Below, piece after piece: positions 8,362-16,437 of a stretch of 52,168 bases of DNA; within the stretch, counting starts at the first letter, position 1; each line of letters opens with the position of its first letter. The translations under genes and the position numbers were made by a program. The DNA comes from Arthrobacter pascens (GTDB taxonomy: Bacteria; Actinomycetota; Actinomycetes; Actinomycetales; Micrococcaceae). The notes beneath the pieces were generated by a model, which saw only the letters and a list, made by a program, of their open reading frames with translations, had not been told where the DNA came from and searched no databases. The stretch lies in contig NZ_JAFHKT010000102.1 in NCBI RefSeq assembly GCF_017052465.1, forward strand, positions 1 through 52,168, in the 5' to 3' direction.

Positions 8362-9228
8362 ATGGTCGAGCATCGCTGGGGACGGGAAAGCGAGCAGTCC
8401 AGCCGATCGGAGGATGCCCTCGCGTCGGCGGCCCAGGCCCGGTTTCACCCCGCCGTGCTCTCGGTGACGCTCGAGGTGTTGCATGCGATCGCGGAGGGGG
8501 TCCCGACCAAGGTCGCCCTCTGCCGGTGCCTGGCTCGCGAGACCGAGGCGGCCGTCGCGGCCCATGTCGAGCTGGATCCGACCGCGGGCACGTTGAGCAT
8601 CGTCTCGTGGCCGGGCCAGGCCGATCTGGTGCGGGCCCAACCCTTTCTCGACACCCTGCCAGCGGTCGTGCCCCACCTGATCGGGCTGCTCTCGGCCGAC
8701 CGCCGCGCGCGCCGGCTGTCGACGGAGTCCCACCAGCTGAGCTGGCAGGCGACCGTGGCGGCGATGTTGTTCGAGGACGTGCTACGGTGCCGCGACGTCG
8801 CCCTGGTGCCTCTCGACGTCGACGGGCCCGAGCTGCGCCTGGTCGTGCTGGGCGGCCGCGACCACCTGTGCGCACCCACCGTCCACCTGCTCGACTGCCT
8901 GCGGGGTCCGCTGTCCGACCTGATACGGATCGCCGCACCCCACGCCGCGGGCGGGCAGGATCACGGCGTCGCCCCGTCATCTGGCCTCACCCAGCGCGAG
9001 ATCGAGGTGCTGCGGCTGATGGCAGAGGGGCTGCTCGCCCACACCATCGCGCTCCGCCTCCGGGTCTCCCCCCGGACGGTCCACAAGCACCTCGGGAACA
9101 TCTACCGCAAGCTCGACGCCCACGACCGTCTCGTCGCCGTACGCCGCGCGGAGGGCCTCGGCCTGCTCGACCGCGCGACCGGCGACCGCCCCACGCTGGC
9201 CGACGGGCTGCTCACGCTGAGGTGGTAG
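8362..9228 (+). CDS. LuxR-type HTH transcriptional regulator of the eCIS operon
   Basis: A 288-residue protein if started at the ATG at 8362 (AAGG five bases upstream). The frame is open back to a GTG at 8251, but that extension reads as the tail of the broken hydrolase, so the longer form would be an accidental fusion. The C-terminal 65 residues are a clear LuxR/GerE helix-turn-helix: LTQREIEVLRLMAEGL, IALRLRVSPRTVHKHLGNIY, KLDAHDRLVAVRRA. The N-terminal part (to about residue 190) is a sensory or dimerisation region without receiver-domain aspartates that I can identify, perhaps GAF-like. It is the first gene of very high GC and lies 142 bases before the sheath gene, which suggests a dedicated regulator of the system. 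Confidence 0.85.
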   Translation: MVEHRWGRESEQSSRSEDALASAAQARFHPAVLSVTLEVLHAIAEGVPTKVALCRCLARETEAAVAAHVELDPTAGTLSIVSWPGQADLVRAQPFLDTLPAVVPHLIGLLSADRRARRLSTESHQLSWQATVAAMLFEDVLRCRDVALVPLDVDGPELRLVVLGGRDHLCAPTVHLLDCLRGPLSDLIRIAAPHAAGGQDHGVAPSSGLTQREIEVLRLMAEGLLAHTIALRLRVSPRTVHKHLGNIYRKLDAHDRLVAVRRAEGLGLLDRATGDRPTLADGLLTLRW

Positions 9229-9276
9229 TTCTACGTATAGCGACCCCCGCACGGCACTAGTAGGGTTACGTGGACC

Positions 9277-9294
9277 GCCGGTCGTCCGACCGGC
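9277..9294. promoter_or_regulatory. Perfect 8+2+8 palindrome before the sheath gene
   Basis: GCCGGTCG-TC-CGACCGGC lies in the 142-base gap between the LuxR gene and the sheath start, 76 bases upstream of the ATG. The 2-base loop is too small for a normal RNA hairpin and there is no U-tract, so a dimeric regulator site is more likely than a terminator. The adjacent LuxR-type protein is the obvious candidate to bind it (inference). Confidence 0.4.
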
Positions 9295-9370
9295 ATCCGC
9301 GCAGGTGAAGATCTGCGCGGCCAGATCATCGGGGCCGGCCTGCCAGGGTCGACCGCCGCGGGGAGGGTCG

Positions 9371-11410
9371 ATGCTGCAGCTGACGTATCCCGGGGTCTAC
9401 ACCCAGGAGAAGAGCTCGGGGGTCCGCACCATCACCGGTGCCAGCACCTCGGTGGCCCACTTCATCGGGCCAACGCGGACCGGGATCGACAACCGGCCCG
9501 TGCGCTGCCTCAACTACGGGGACTTCGAGCGGCAGTTCGGGGGTCTGCACCCGCAGAGCTCGTTGTCCTACTCGGTCCTCCACTTCTTCGCGAACGGCGG
9601 GTCGGAGGCCTTCGTGACCCGGCTCCCGGTCAGCGGGTCGGCGGCCGCGAGCTCGGTGGTCCCCGGCAGCGGCGGCGGCGCGACCGCCCTCACCGTGACC
9701 GCGCTCGGGACGGGCGCGGTTGGCAACGGGATCTTCCTCGAGATCGACTCCTTCGACATCGGGGCCGATCCCTTCGGTGCGGCCGCGGACACCAAGCGGT
9801 TCAACCTCACCGTCGTCGACTCCGTGACCGGGACCGTCGAGCGGTTCACCAACCTCACCACAGCCTCCGGCAACGCCAGGACGGCCGACGCCGTGGTCAA
9901 CGACCCGGCGACCGGCTCGCGGCTGGTGAAGATCGCGATGGCCCCGCGCGACGCGGCTGGCCCGGCTCCGACCGGCACGGTCTACAAGATCGGCGCCGGC
10001 CCGGCCACCGCCACCATCGCCGCCGACCTCAAGCTGGCGCTGACGATCACCCGCCGCCAGACGGACGGGACGGCGGACGCCGCCAACACGGTGACCGCCC
10101 TCGAGGTCGTCGCGCTGCCGACCGGCTCGCCCACCCCGGCGAGCCCGCGCGAGCTCGTCGCCCGCTTGGTCGGGGCGATCAACCAGACGCTCCGCGCGAC
10201 ACCCGCCGAGATCGCGAAGCTGGCGGGCGCCGAGGTGCAGGGTGAGCTGTTCGAGGGCGGCGCACAGTTCCGCCTGTCGCTGACCCGCCCGACCGGCCCC
10301 GCGGGCACCGCACGCATCCACGACGCCACCATCACCTTCGCCGGCCCCGCGAGCGGATCGTCCTTGAGCGCCGCCTACAACATGGGGTCCGTCGCGACGC
10401 CGCACGTGTCCTCGGGCCCGTCGCGGGTCCGGCTCGGCCTGCCAATCGCCGGCCTGGTCACGACAGCCACCGCTGGCGTCGACGGCGCCACGCACGGCCA
10501 GCCGTCAGACACGGTCTTCAAGAACGCTGTCACCGCCCTCGACGGGCCCGACCCGTTCTTCAACCTGCTCTGCCTCCCGGACCTGGTCCGGCCGTCGACG
10601 ACCGACCCCGCCGTGCCGCAGCACAGCAACGTGGTGGCGGTGTACGCCGAGGCGGCGCGGGTGTGCGCCAAGAAGTTCGCCTTCCTCGTCGTCGACCCGC
10701 CGCCGCAGGTCAACGACGTGGGCTCCGCCGAACAGTGGAAGACCATGCAACTGGGCTTCTCCTCCACACACGCAGCCGCCTGGTTCCCGCGCATCCGGGT
10801 CGACGACCCGCTCCAGCCCGGCTCGATCATCAGCCACCCGCCGTCGGGTGCGATCGCCGGCGTGATCGCCCGGACCGACGCCCAGGTGGGCGTCTGGCAG
10901 GCGCCGGCCGGGACCGAGGCGGTGCTGGCCGGGGTCTACGGACCGGCGGTGTCGATCTCCGACCCGGAGCACGGCCTGCTCAACCCGGTCGGGCTCAACG
11001 TGATACGGCAGTTCCCGATCTACCAGACCGTCGCCTTCGGCTCACGCACGGTGGACGGGTCCAACGCGCTCGGCAGCGAGTGGAAGTACATCCCGGTGAG
11101 GCGCACCGCCGACTACATCCTCCGGTCATTGTCCGAGGCCCTCCGGTGGGCCGTGCACAAACCCAACGGGGAGGATCTCTGGTCGCAGCTGCGCGTCAAC
11201 TGCACCTCCTTCATGCACGGCCTCTACCGGCAGGGGGCCTTCAAGGGCACCTCGGCACGGCAGGCCTACTTCGTTGCCTGCGACGCGAGCACCACCACCC
11301 AGGGGGACATCGACGCTGGCGTGGTCAACATCGCCATCGGCTTCGCACCGCTCAAGCCAGCTGAATTCGTCGTCATCACGCTGCGCCAGATCGTGCAGCC
11401 GGCGGTCTGA
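9371..11410 (+). CDS. eCIS contractile sheath protein
   Basis: A 679-residue phage tail sheath protein, counterpart of Afp2-4/Pvc2-4 and T4 gp18. The ATG at 9371 follows GGGAGGG by three bases and gives the family-typical start LTYPGVYTQEKSSGVRTI. N-terminal landmarks are TSVAHFIGPTRTG, SLSYSVLHFFANGG and EAFVTRL. The conserved C-terminal half contains FNLLCLPDLV, CAKKFAFLVVDPPPQV, NDVGSAEQWK, HAAAWFPRIRVDDPL, SGAIAGVIARTDAQVGVWQA and VNIAIGFAPLKPAEFV. The middle (about residues 90-340) is an expanded variable domain on the sheath surface. The sheath contracts to drive the tube. Only one sheath gene is present, unlike the three of Afp and PVC. Confidence 0.95.
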   Translation: MLQLTYPGVYTQEKSSGVRTITGASTSVAHFIGPTRTGIDNRPVRCLNYGDFERQFGGLHPQSSLSYSVLHFFANGGSEAFVTRLPVSGSAAASSVVPGSGGGATALTVTALGTGAVGNGIFLEIDSFDIGADPFGAAADTKRFNLTVVDSVTGTVERFTNLTTASGNARTADAVVNDPATGSRLVKIAMAPRDAAGPAPTGTVYKIGAGPATATIAADLKLALTITRRQTDGTADAANTVTALEVVALPTGSPTPASPRELVARLVGAINQTLRATPAEIAKLAGAEVQGELFEGGAQFRLSLTRPTGPAGTARIHDATITFAGPASGSSLSAAYNMGSVATPHVSSGPSRVRLGLPIAGLVTTATAGVDGATHGQPSDTVFKNAVTALDGPDPFFNLLCLPDLVRPSTTDPAVPQHSNVVAVYAEAARVCAKKFAFLVVDPPPQVNDVGSAEQWKTMQLGFSSTHAAAWFPRIRVDDPLQPGSIISHPPSGAIAGVIARTDAQVGVWQAPAGTEAVLAGVYGPAVSISDPEHGLLNPVGLNVIRQFPIYQTVAFGSRTVDGSNALGSEWKYIPVRRTADYILRSLSEALRWAVHKPNGEDLWSQLRVNCTSFMHGLYRQGAFKGTSARQAYFVACDASTTTQGDIDAGVVNIAIGFAPLKPAEFVVITLRQIVQPAV

Positions 11411-11423
11411 GGGGGTATCCGAC

Positions 11424-11945
11424 ATGGGACAGTTCTCAGTCAACGCACAGCGGTTGGACCCGTACAAGAACTTCAAGTTCCGGGTGAAGTGGGACGGCCG
11501 CTACGTCGCCGGCGTGTCAAAAGTGTCGCTGCTCAAGCGCACCACCGAGGTCGTCAAGCACCGCTCCGGCGGAGACCCGTCGACGTCGTTCAAATCACCG
11601 GGCCGCACCGAGTACGACGCCATCACGCTCGAGCGCGGCGTCACCCACGACCAGGACTTCGAGCAGTGGGCCAACAAGGTCTGGAACTTCGGCTCCGGAC
11701 TCGGCGGCGAGGTGTCCCTCGCGGACTTCCGCAAGGACATCATAGTCGAGCTGCTCAACGAGGCGGGGCAGGTCGTCCTCTCCTACGCCGTCTTCCGGTG
11801 CTGGGTCTCGGAGTACCAGGCACTGCCTGACCTCGACGCTAACGCCAACGCCGTGGCGATCTCCAAACTCAAGCTCGAGAACGAGGGCTGGGAGCGCGAC
11901 TACGCCGTCGTGGAGCCCAGCGAGCCCACCTTCGTCGAGCCCTGA
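11424..11945 (+). CDS. eCIS inner tube protein
   Basis: A 173-residue protein of the gp19/Hcp-like tail tube family (Afp1/Pvc1 counterpart). Hallmarks are LDPYKNFKFRVKWDGRYVAG, SKVSLLKRTTEV, FKSPGRTEYDAITLERGVTH and FEQWANKVW, then RKDIIVELLNEAG, and LPDLDANANAVAISKLKLEN near the end. Such proteins stack as hexameric rings inside the sheath to form the delivered tube. The gene begins 13 bases after the sheath stop, the standard sheath-tube order. Confidence 0.95.
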   Translation: MGQFSVNAQRLDPYKNFKFRVKWDGRYVAGVSKVSLLKRTTEVVKHRSGGDPSTSFKSPGRTEYDAITLERGVTHDQDFEQWANKVWNFGSGLGGEVSLADFRKDIIVELLNEAGQVVLSYAVFRCWVSEYQALPDLDANANAVAISKLKLENEGWERDYAVVEPSEPTFVEP

Positions 11946-11950
11946 CCGCC

Positions 11951-12685
11951 ATGACCGGGCTGACTGTCCCCGACCTGATCCGCTGGTGGCCGCCGCCGGC
12001 CACCGGCTCCGCGCACGAGCGCGTGGTGGGTCTGCTCGTCGCCCTCGACGGTCCGGCCGCGGCCCGGGTCACCCTGGGCACGCACCACCGGCAGCTGCTC
12101 GCGCTGCACCGCGACCTCGTCGGGACCGCGCTCGAGGCCGTGGTCACCTGCCGGCACTGCGCCACCGACAGCGAGTTCCCGGTGCCCGTGGAGGCGGTGC
12201 TCGACCTGCCTGCACCCGTGCCGGAGAACGTCGTCGCGGTCGAGGCGGGTGCCGCGCGCGAGACCTTCCGGTTGCCGACGGTCGAGGACCTGGACGCCAC
12301 CCACGGCCTGGCCTACGACGACGCCGTACGCCGTCTGGCCGAGCGCACCCACGTGGGCGGTGGCGCCCCATTGCTCGGCTCCGGGGACCTCGCCCGGCTG
12401 GCCGCCGCGTGGGACGAGGCCGACCCGGCCGGCGACGTCACCGTCGACGTCAACTGCGTGGGCTGCGGCGCCCCCCTGGCTGTCTCGGTCGACCCGGTCG
12501 AGTTCGTCGCCCGCGACTTCGACCGGTTTATCGACCGCGTGCTGCGCGAGGTGCACGCGCTCGCGACCGCGTACGGCTGGACCGAGGAGACGATCCTCGC
12601 CCTGCCCACGAGCCGGCGCCGTCGCTACCTGGAGCTGGTCGACCCCCGGGCGACGGCGAGATCCCTCACGGCGGTGTCGTCGTGA
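11951..12685 (+). CDS. Zinc-ribbon tail/baseplate-associated protein
   Basis: A 244-residue protein starting at the ATG at 11951, five bases after the tube stop. Two cysteine pairs, VTCRHC near residue 62 and NCVGCG near residue 172, look like a split zinc ribbon. The C-terminal part, FDRFIDRVLREVHALATAYG followed by TEETILALPTSRRRRYLELV, resembles the T4-type baseplate or tail-assembly protein seen in many eCIS clusters between the tube and DUF4255 genes. The helix-rich end suggests a tail-assembly chaperone-like role. The exact function is not known to me. Confidence 0.65.
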   Translation: MTGLTVPDLIRWWPPPATGSAHERVVGLLVALDGPAAARVTLGTHHRQLLALHRDLVGTALEAVVTCRHCATDSEFPVPVEAVLDLPAPVPENVVAVEAGAARETFRLPTVEDLDATHGLAYDDAVRRLAERTHVGGGAPLLGSGDLARLAAAWDEADPAGDVTVDVNCVGCGAPLAVSVDPVEFVARDFDRFIDRVLREVHALATAYGWTEETILALPTSRRRRYLELVDPRATARSLTAVSS

Positions 12686-13515
12686 CCGAGCACCCCACCT
12701 ATCTCGACGCGCTCGCCAGGGCCGCCGACTGGGAGCGCCCGGCGGACGACCGGACCGATACTGCGCGTCCCCGCCCCAGGTCCCACTTCGAGCCCGACGG
12801 GCCCGACCTGGCCAGCGGTGAGGTCGCCTACACCGATACCGCAGTCGAGGCCGAAACGTCGGGTTCGGTGGCCGAGCCGACACATCCGCGCACCCAAAAG
12901 GATGCGCCGGTGCAGCCGACCGAGGACGAGCCGCCGGTCGGCCGCCCCGAACCGGCGACTGCCACCACCGAGCCGGCCGCTCCGCCCGCCGAGGAGGCTC
13001 CGCAACGGTTGGCCGCGCAGCCCGCTGCCGAGGAGGTGGTCGCACGCGAGCCCGCCCGACCGCCGGCGCACGTCGAGCCAGCGGAGCCAGCCGGGCTCCC
13101 GAGCCCACCGGTCCCGGACATCCGCGAGCACGCGCCCGCCGAGCCGGTGACGTCGTACCCCGAGCCCGAGCCTGCCCCGGAGCAACGAGAGCCCCACCCG
13201 GCGGCGACGGCGGCAGTGCCCGTGGACCGGTCCAACCCGACCCCGCCGCGCGAACCGATTCCGGCACCCGAGGCGGCCCACGAGGCTCGTCCGGTCGCGC
13301 GACCGGTCGAGCTGGCCGCGACCGAGGAACCTGTCCCCCCTGAGCCTGAGGCTGGCGGCGGACCGACTGTCCTCGTCGAGATCGGTCGCATCGAGGTCCG
13401 GCTGGCGTCCGACCCGGGTACCGCCCCGCGGCCCACGGCGATCCGCCCGACACCGGGCCCGTCGCTCGCCGACTACCTGCGTGACCGGTCGGCCGGCGAA
13501 GGGCGGCTGGCATGA
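12682..13515 (+). CDS. Proline/glutamate-rich eCIS accessory protein
   Basis: A 277-residue protein from a GTG at 12682 that overlaps the upstream stop by four bases (GTGA). The frame is open further upstream only as a shadow of the preceding gene. It opens TEHPTYLDALARAADW. A long low-complexity stretch follows (about residues 60-220), dominated by Pro, Glu and Ala with EPA and PAE runs. It ends in a compact conserved-looking tail, VLVEIGRIEVRLAS then SLADYLRDRS. A tail of this kind (IGRIEVR...LADYLR) recurs in proteins just before DUF4255 genes in eCIS loci. The disordered middle suggests a flexible tether or assembly factor. Confidence 0.7.
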   Translation: MTEHPTYLDALARAADWERPADDRTDTARPRPRSHFEPDGPDLASGEVAYTDTAVEAETSGSVAEPTHPRTQKDAPVQPTEDEPPVGRPEPATATTEPAAPPAEEAPQRLAAQPAAEEVVAREPARPPAHVEPAEPAGLPSPPVPDIREHAPAEPVTSYPEPEPAPEQREPHPAATAAVPVDRSNPTPPREPIPAPEAAHEARPVARPVELAATEEPVPPEPEAGGGPTVLVEIGRIEVRLASDPGTAPRPTAIRPTPGPSLADYLRDRSAGEGRLA

Positions 13516-14243
13516 GCGCCCGCTTCGCCATCCCGGCCACGACCTTCGTGCTGCGCGGGATCCTCCAACAACGGCTCAACCTGTCCTACCCGGCCACGCT
13601 GACGGCGCCGGTCGTGTCGGTGGAGCCGCCACCGCGCCCGTCGCCGACCAATGGGAACCCCTCCGGTGGCGGCGCCGCGCAGCCGGAGCCCGCCCGGCTC
13701 CACCTCTTCTGCCACCACGTCGCGCTCAACCCCGCGTGGCGCAACATGTACGACCCGCACGTCAGCTCCGCCGGCAAGCGCGTCGGTCCGTCCCCGCTGG
13801 CCGTCGACCTCCACTACCTCCTGGCCGCCACCGGACTCGACCTCGAGCGTGAAGTGCTCCTCGGTCTCGGGATTACCGCCCTCAACCGGTTCGGCGTCGT
13901 GCCGAGACCCAAGATCGCCGCGATCCTGGGCGCCGTCGCCGTGCCGGGCACGCCGGCCAGGATCACCGACCTGATCCCCGATGAGGAGCTCCATGACCCG
14001 CAGGAGCAGCCCCAGCAGATCACGATCAGCCAGCAACCGGTGGACCTAGACATGTCGACGCGGATCTGGTCGGCGTTCCAGTCACCGCTGCGGCCCTCGG
14101 CGTACTTCCTGGTCACCACCGTGTTCCTCGAGGTCGACGAGAACCTGCCCGAGATGAAGAACGTGGATGACCTGAAGATCGGCGTCCGACCCGACGTCAG
14201 CGGCGCGGATGCGGACCCGGCCGACGTGGTGACCACGCCATGA
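13512..14243 (+). CDS. DUF4255 protein, Afp16/Pvc16-like tail terminator
   Basis: A 243-residue protein with an ATGA overlap with the preceding gene. DUF4255 features are LRGILQQRLNL near the start, RLHLFCHHVALNPAWRNM, PLAVDLHYLLAATG, and MSTRIWSAFQSPLRPSAYF toward the C-terminus, then VTTVFLEVDE. Afp16-type proteins cap the distal end of tube and sheath and stop elongation. The position next to the AAA+ ATPase gene is typical of these clusters. Confidence 0.88.
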   Translation: MSARFAIPATTFVLRGILQQRLNLSYPATLTAPVVSVEPPPRPSPTNGNPSGGGAAQPEPARLHLFCHHVALNPAWRNMYDPHVSSAGKRVGPSPLAVDLHYLLAATGLDLEREVLLGLGITALNRFGVVPRPKIAAILGAVAVPGTPARITDLIPDEELHDPQEQPQQITISQQPVDLDMSTRIWSAFQSPLRPSAYFLVTTVFLEVDENLPEMKNVDDLKIGVRPDVSGADADPADVVTTP

Positions 14244-16216
14244 CCACCGTGGACCGACGCTCCTGCCTCCAGGTCAGCCGCGAGGCGGCCCTGGCCGCCC
14301 TGGCCGGCGGACCCGACCCGTTCGCGGACTGGTGGCGCTGGTGGGAGGCGCAGGACGGCGATGCTTCGGTACGCCGGCTGGTCGCCGGCTTCGCCCTGGC
14401 CCGGCCCGAGGCGGAGCTGGTCGCGCTGCTGCTGGCGGCCTCCGCGAGCGAGCAGGTCGCCCGGGCGGTGTCGACGGCCGTCGACACCGAGGGTGGCGTC
14501 GGCGGGGCCGGGCTGCCGCTCTGGCTAGCCTGCCGGGTGGTGCCCGGGCTCTACGTCTCCGCCTTGGCCCGGTCTGCGCCGTTGCAGCGCCTCGGTCTGG
14601 TGGAGACCACCGAGAGGGTGCCCCGGATCGAAACCCGGATGCGCCTGGTCGACGCGCTGGTTGACCGGCTGATCGGCGACCCCGTGCTCGACCCGGTGCT
14701 GACCGCGCGCATGCAGCTGCTGCCCGATGCACCGCCGGGGATGCGCGAGCCCCAGCCGGGCAACGAGGGCCTCGCGGCCGTCTCCAGCGCGAGCCGGCGG
14801 CTGGCGCAGGAGCTCTCCACCGCGCTCGGCACCCGAGGGCCTCTCGGCGTGCCGCCACTGGTCCTAGCCCGTCGATCCGGGACCGCTGAGCTCGGTCGCG
14901 CCCTCCGGACGCTCGGGTTGCTGCCGTGGTCGCTGGCGGCCACCTCCCTGCCCGACGACCCCGACGAGATCGAGTCCCTGGCGCTGCGCTGGAGCCGGGA
15001 GGCCGCGCTCGACGCGATCGCGCTGGTCGTCCACGACAACGCGGGCGGGCCACGCCCTGGGCTCGGCAGCTTCCTGGACCGGGTGCTGGGGCACGTCGTC
15101 CTCGCCGGATCCCAGGCGCCGGAAGAGCTGATCCGCGGCGTCCACGTCCTGGCCGAGCGGCCGGACGGCCCCGACGCGATGCTGCTGCGCTGGGCGCGGG
15201 AGCTCGGACCGGAGCGGACCCGCCGGGTCGGTCCGGGGCTCGGTTCGGTGGCCGCCCACTTCCGGCTCGACGAGGCGACGGTGGGCCGCACCGCGGGCAC
15301 CGCCGGCCCGGCCATCGACGCGGCCGGGGACGACCCCGGGGCGGCGTCCGCGGCGCTCTGGCACGTCGCCGCGCGCGCGGTTACTCCGGTCCCCCGGCCC
15401 GGCATCCGGATTGTGGAGCCGGCGTACACGTGGGAGGACCTGGTCCTGCAGCCCGAGACCGAGGCCACGCTCCGTCGGGTCGAGGCGCACGTGCGGTTCG
15501 CCGCCCAGGTCCTGGACGACTGGGGCTTTGCGGCGCGGCTCGGGGGGCGCGAGGGCTGGCGCGGACGCGGCGTGGCGGCGCTCTTCGCGGGGCCGTCCGG
15601 CACCGGCAAGACGATGGCGGCGGAGGTGATCGCGGCGTCCCTCGACCTGCGGGTGATGTCGATCGACCTGAGCCAGGTGATCTCGAAGTTCGTGGGCGAG
15701 ACCTCCAAGAACATCGCCGCGGCCTTCGACGACGCTGAGCGCTCGGGTGCCGTCATGGTGTGGAACGAGGGCGACGCGGTGTGGGGCACCCGCGGTAGCG
15801 TGGGCAACGCCGTCGACCGGCACGTCAACGCCGAGGTCGGCGACCTCCTGCAGCGCATCGAGGAGTTCTCGGGCTTCACCCTCGTCACCACCAACCTGCG
15901 GCAGGCGATCGACCCCGCCTTCCTGCGCCGCTTCCGGTTCGTCGTCGACTTCCCGATGCCGTCCGAGGCCGAGCGCCTGCGGCTGTGGCGCTCCGCCTTC
16001 CCCGCGGCCACCCCGGTCGAGCCGCTCGAGTGGGAACGGCTGGCCGGCCTGCCGCTGACGGGCGGCTCGATCCGCAACGTCGCCCTCGGCGCGGCCTTCC
16101 TCGCCGCGGCGGCCGGGACGTCGGTGACCCGCACGATGATCGAGGCCGAGCTCGGCCAGGAGATGCGCAAGCAGGACCTGCCGATGCCGCGGCTGACCTG
16201 GTCGGAACCGTCGTGA
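14240..16216 (+). CDS. AAA+ ATPase, Afp15/Pvc15-like, with altered Walker B
   Basis: A 658-residue protein with a long N-terminal helical domain and a C-terminal AAA+ module. Walker A is GPSGTGKT (about residues 451-458). At the Walker B site, where hhhhDE is expected, the sequence is AVMVWNEGDAVWG (about residues 505-516), so the Mg-coordinating Asp is Asn while the catalytic Glu is kept. A sensor-1-like TLVTTNLRQAID and an arginine finger region, FLRRFRFVVDFP, follow. All Afp15-like ATPases are thought to help assemble or remodel the particle. The Asp-to-Asn change could lower ATP hydrolysis, or be a lineage trait. ATGA overlap with DUF4255; GTGA overlap with the next gene. Confidence 0.9.
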   Translation: MTTVDRRSCLQVSREAALAALAGGPDPFADWWRWWEAQDGDASVRRLVAGFALARPEAELVALLLAASASEQVARAVSTAVDTEGGVGGAGLPLWLACRVVPGLYVSALARSAPLQRLGLVETTERVPRIETRMRLVDALVDRLIGDPVLDPVLTARMQLLPDAPPGMREPQPGNEGLAAVSSASRRLAQELSTALGTRGPLGVPPLVLARRSGTAELGRALRTLGLLPWSLAATSLPDDPDEIESLALRWSREAALDAIALVVHDNAGGPRPGLGSFLDRVLGHVVLAGSQAPEELIRGVHVLAERPDGPDAMLLRWARELGPERTRRVGPGLGSVAAHFRLDEATVGRTAGTAGPAIDAAGDDPGAASAALWHVAARAVTPVPRPGIRIVEPAYTWEDLVLQPETEATLRRVEAHVRFAAQVLDDWGFAARLGGREGWRGRGVAALFAGPSGTGKTMAAEVIAASLDLRVMSIDLSQVISKFVGETSKNIAAAFDDAERSGAVMVWNEGDAVWGTRGSVGNAVDRHVNAEVGDLLQRIEEFSGFTLVTTNLRQAIDPAFLRRFRFVVDFPMPSEAERLRLWRSAFPAATPVEPLEWERLAGLPLTGGSIRNVALGAAFLAAAAGTSVTRTMIEAELGQEMRKQDLPMPRLTWSEPS

Positions 16217-16437
16217 CCGCCCCGCGCGAGCTGCGCGTCCAGGTCGGCACCCTGCGCGTGGTGGGTGGCTCGACCATCGAGGCCAAGCGCGTCGCCGACG
16301 CCCTGCCGGCGGCAATCGAGCGTGCGCTCACCGGTCGTCCGGCCGCCGCGCCCGGACCCGCGGACCTCGTGGCGGACGCGGTCGCCAGCCGGGTCCGCCG
16401 CGAGGCGGGCGCCGCCGGTGCGGAGGTGGGTCCGTGA
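16213..16437 (+). CDS. Small eCIS-associated protein
   Basis: A 74-residue protein from a GTG at 16213 overlapping the ATPase stop by four bases. The sequence begins TAPRELRVQVGTLRVVGGST, followed by helical segments with alternating Ala and Arg (AKRVADALPAAIERAL, LVADAVASRVRREAG). Small proteins with a VGTLRV-type strand next to the ATPase gene are seen in related loci. I do not know the role; a chaperone or docking partner for the large DUF4157 protein that follows would fit the overlap. Confidence 0.65.
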   Translation: MTAPRELRVQVGTLRVVGGSTIEAKRVADALPAAIERALTGRPAAAPGPADLVADAVASRVRREAGAAGAEVGP

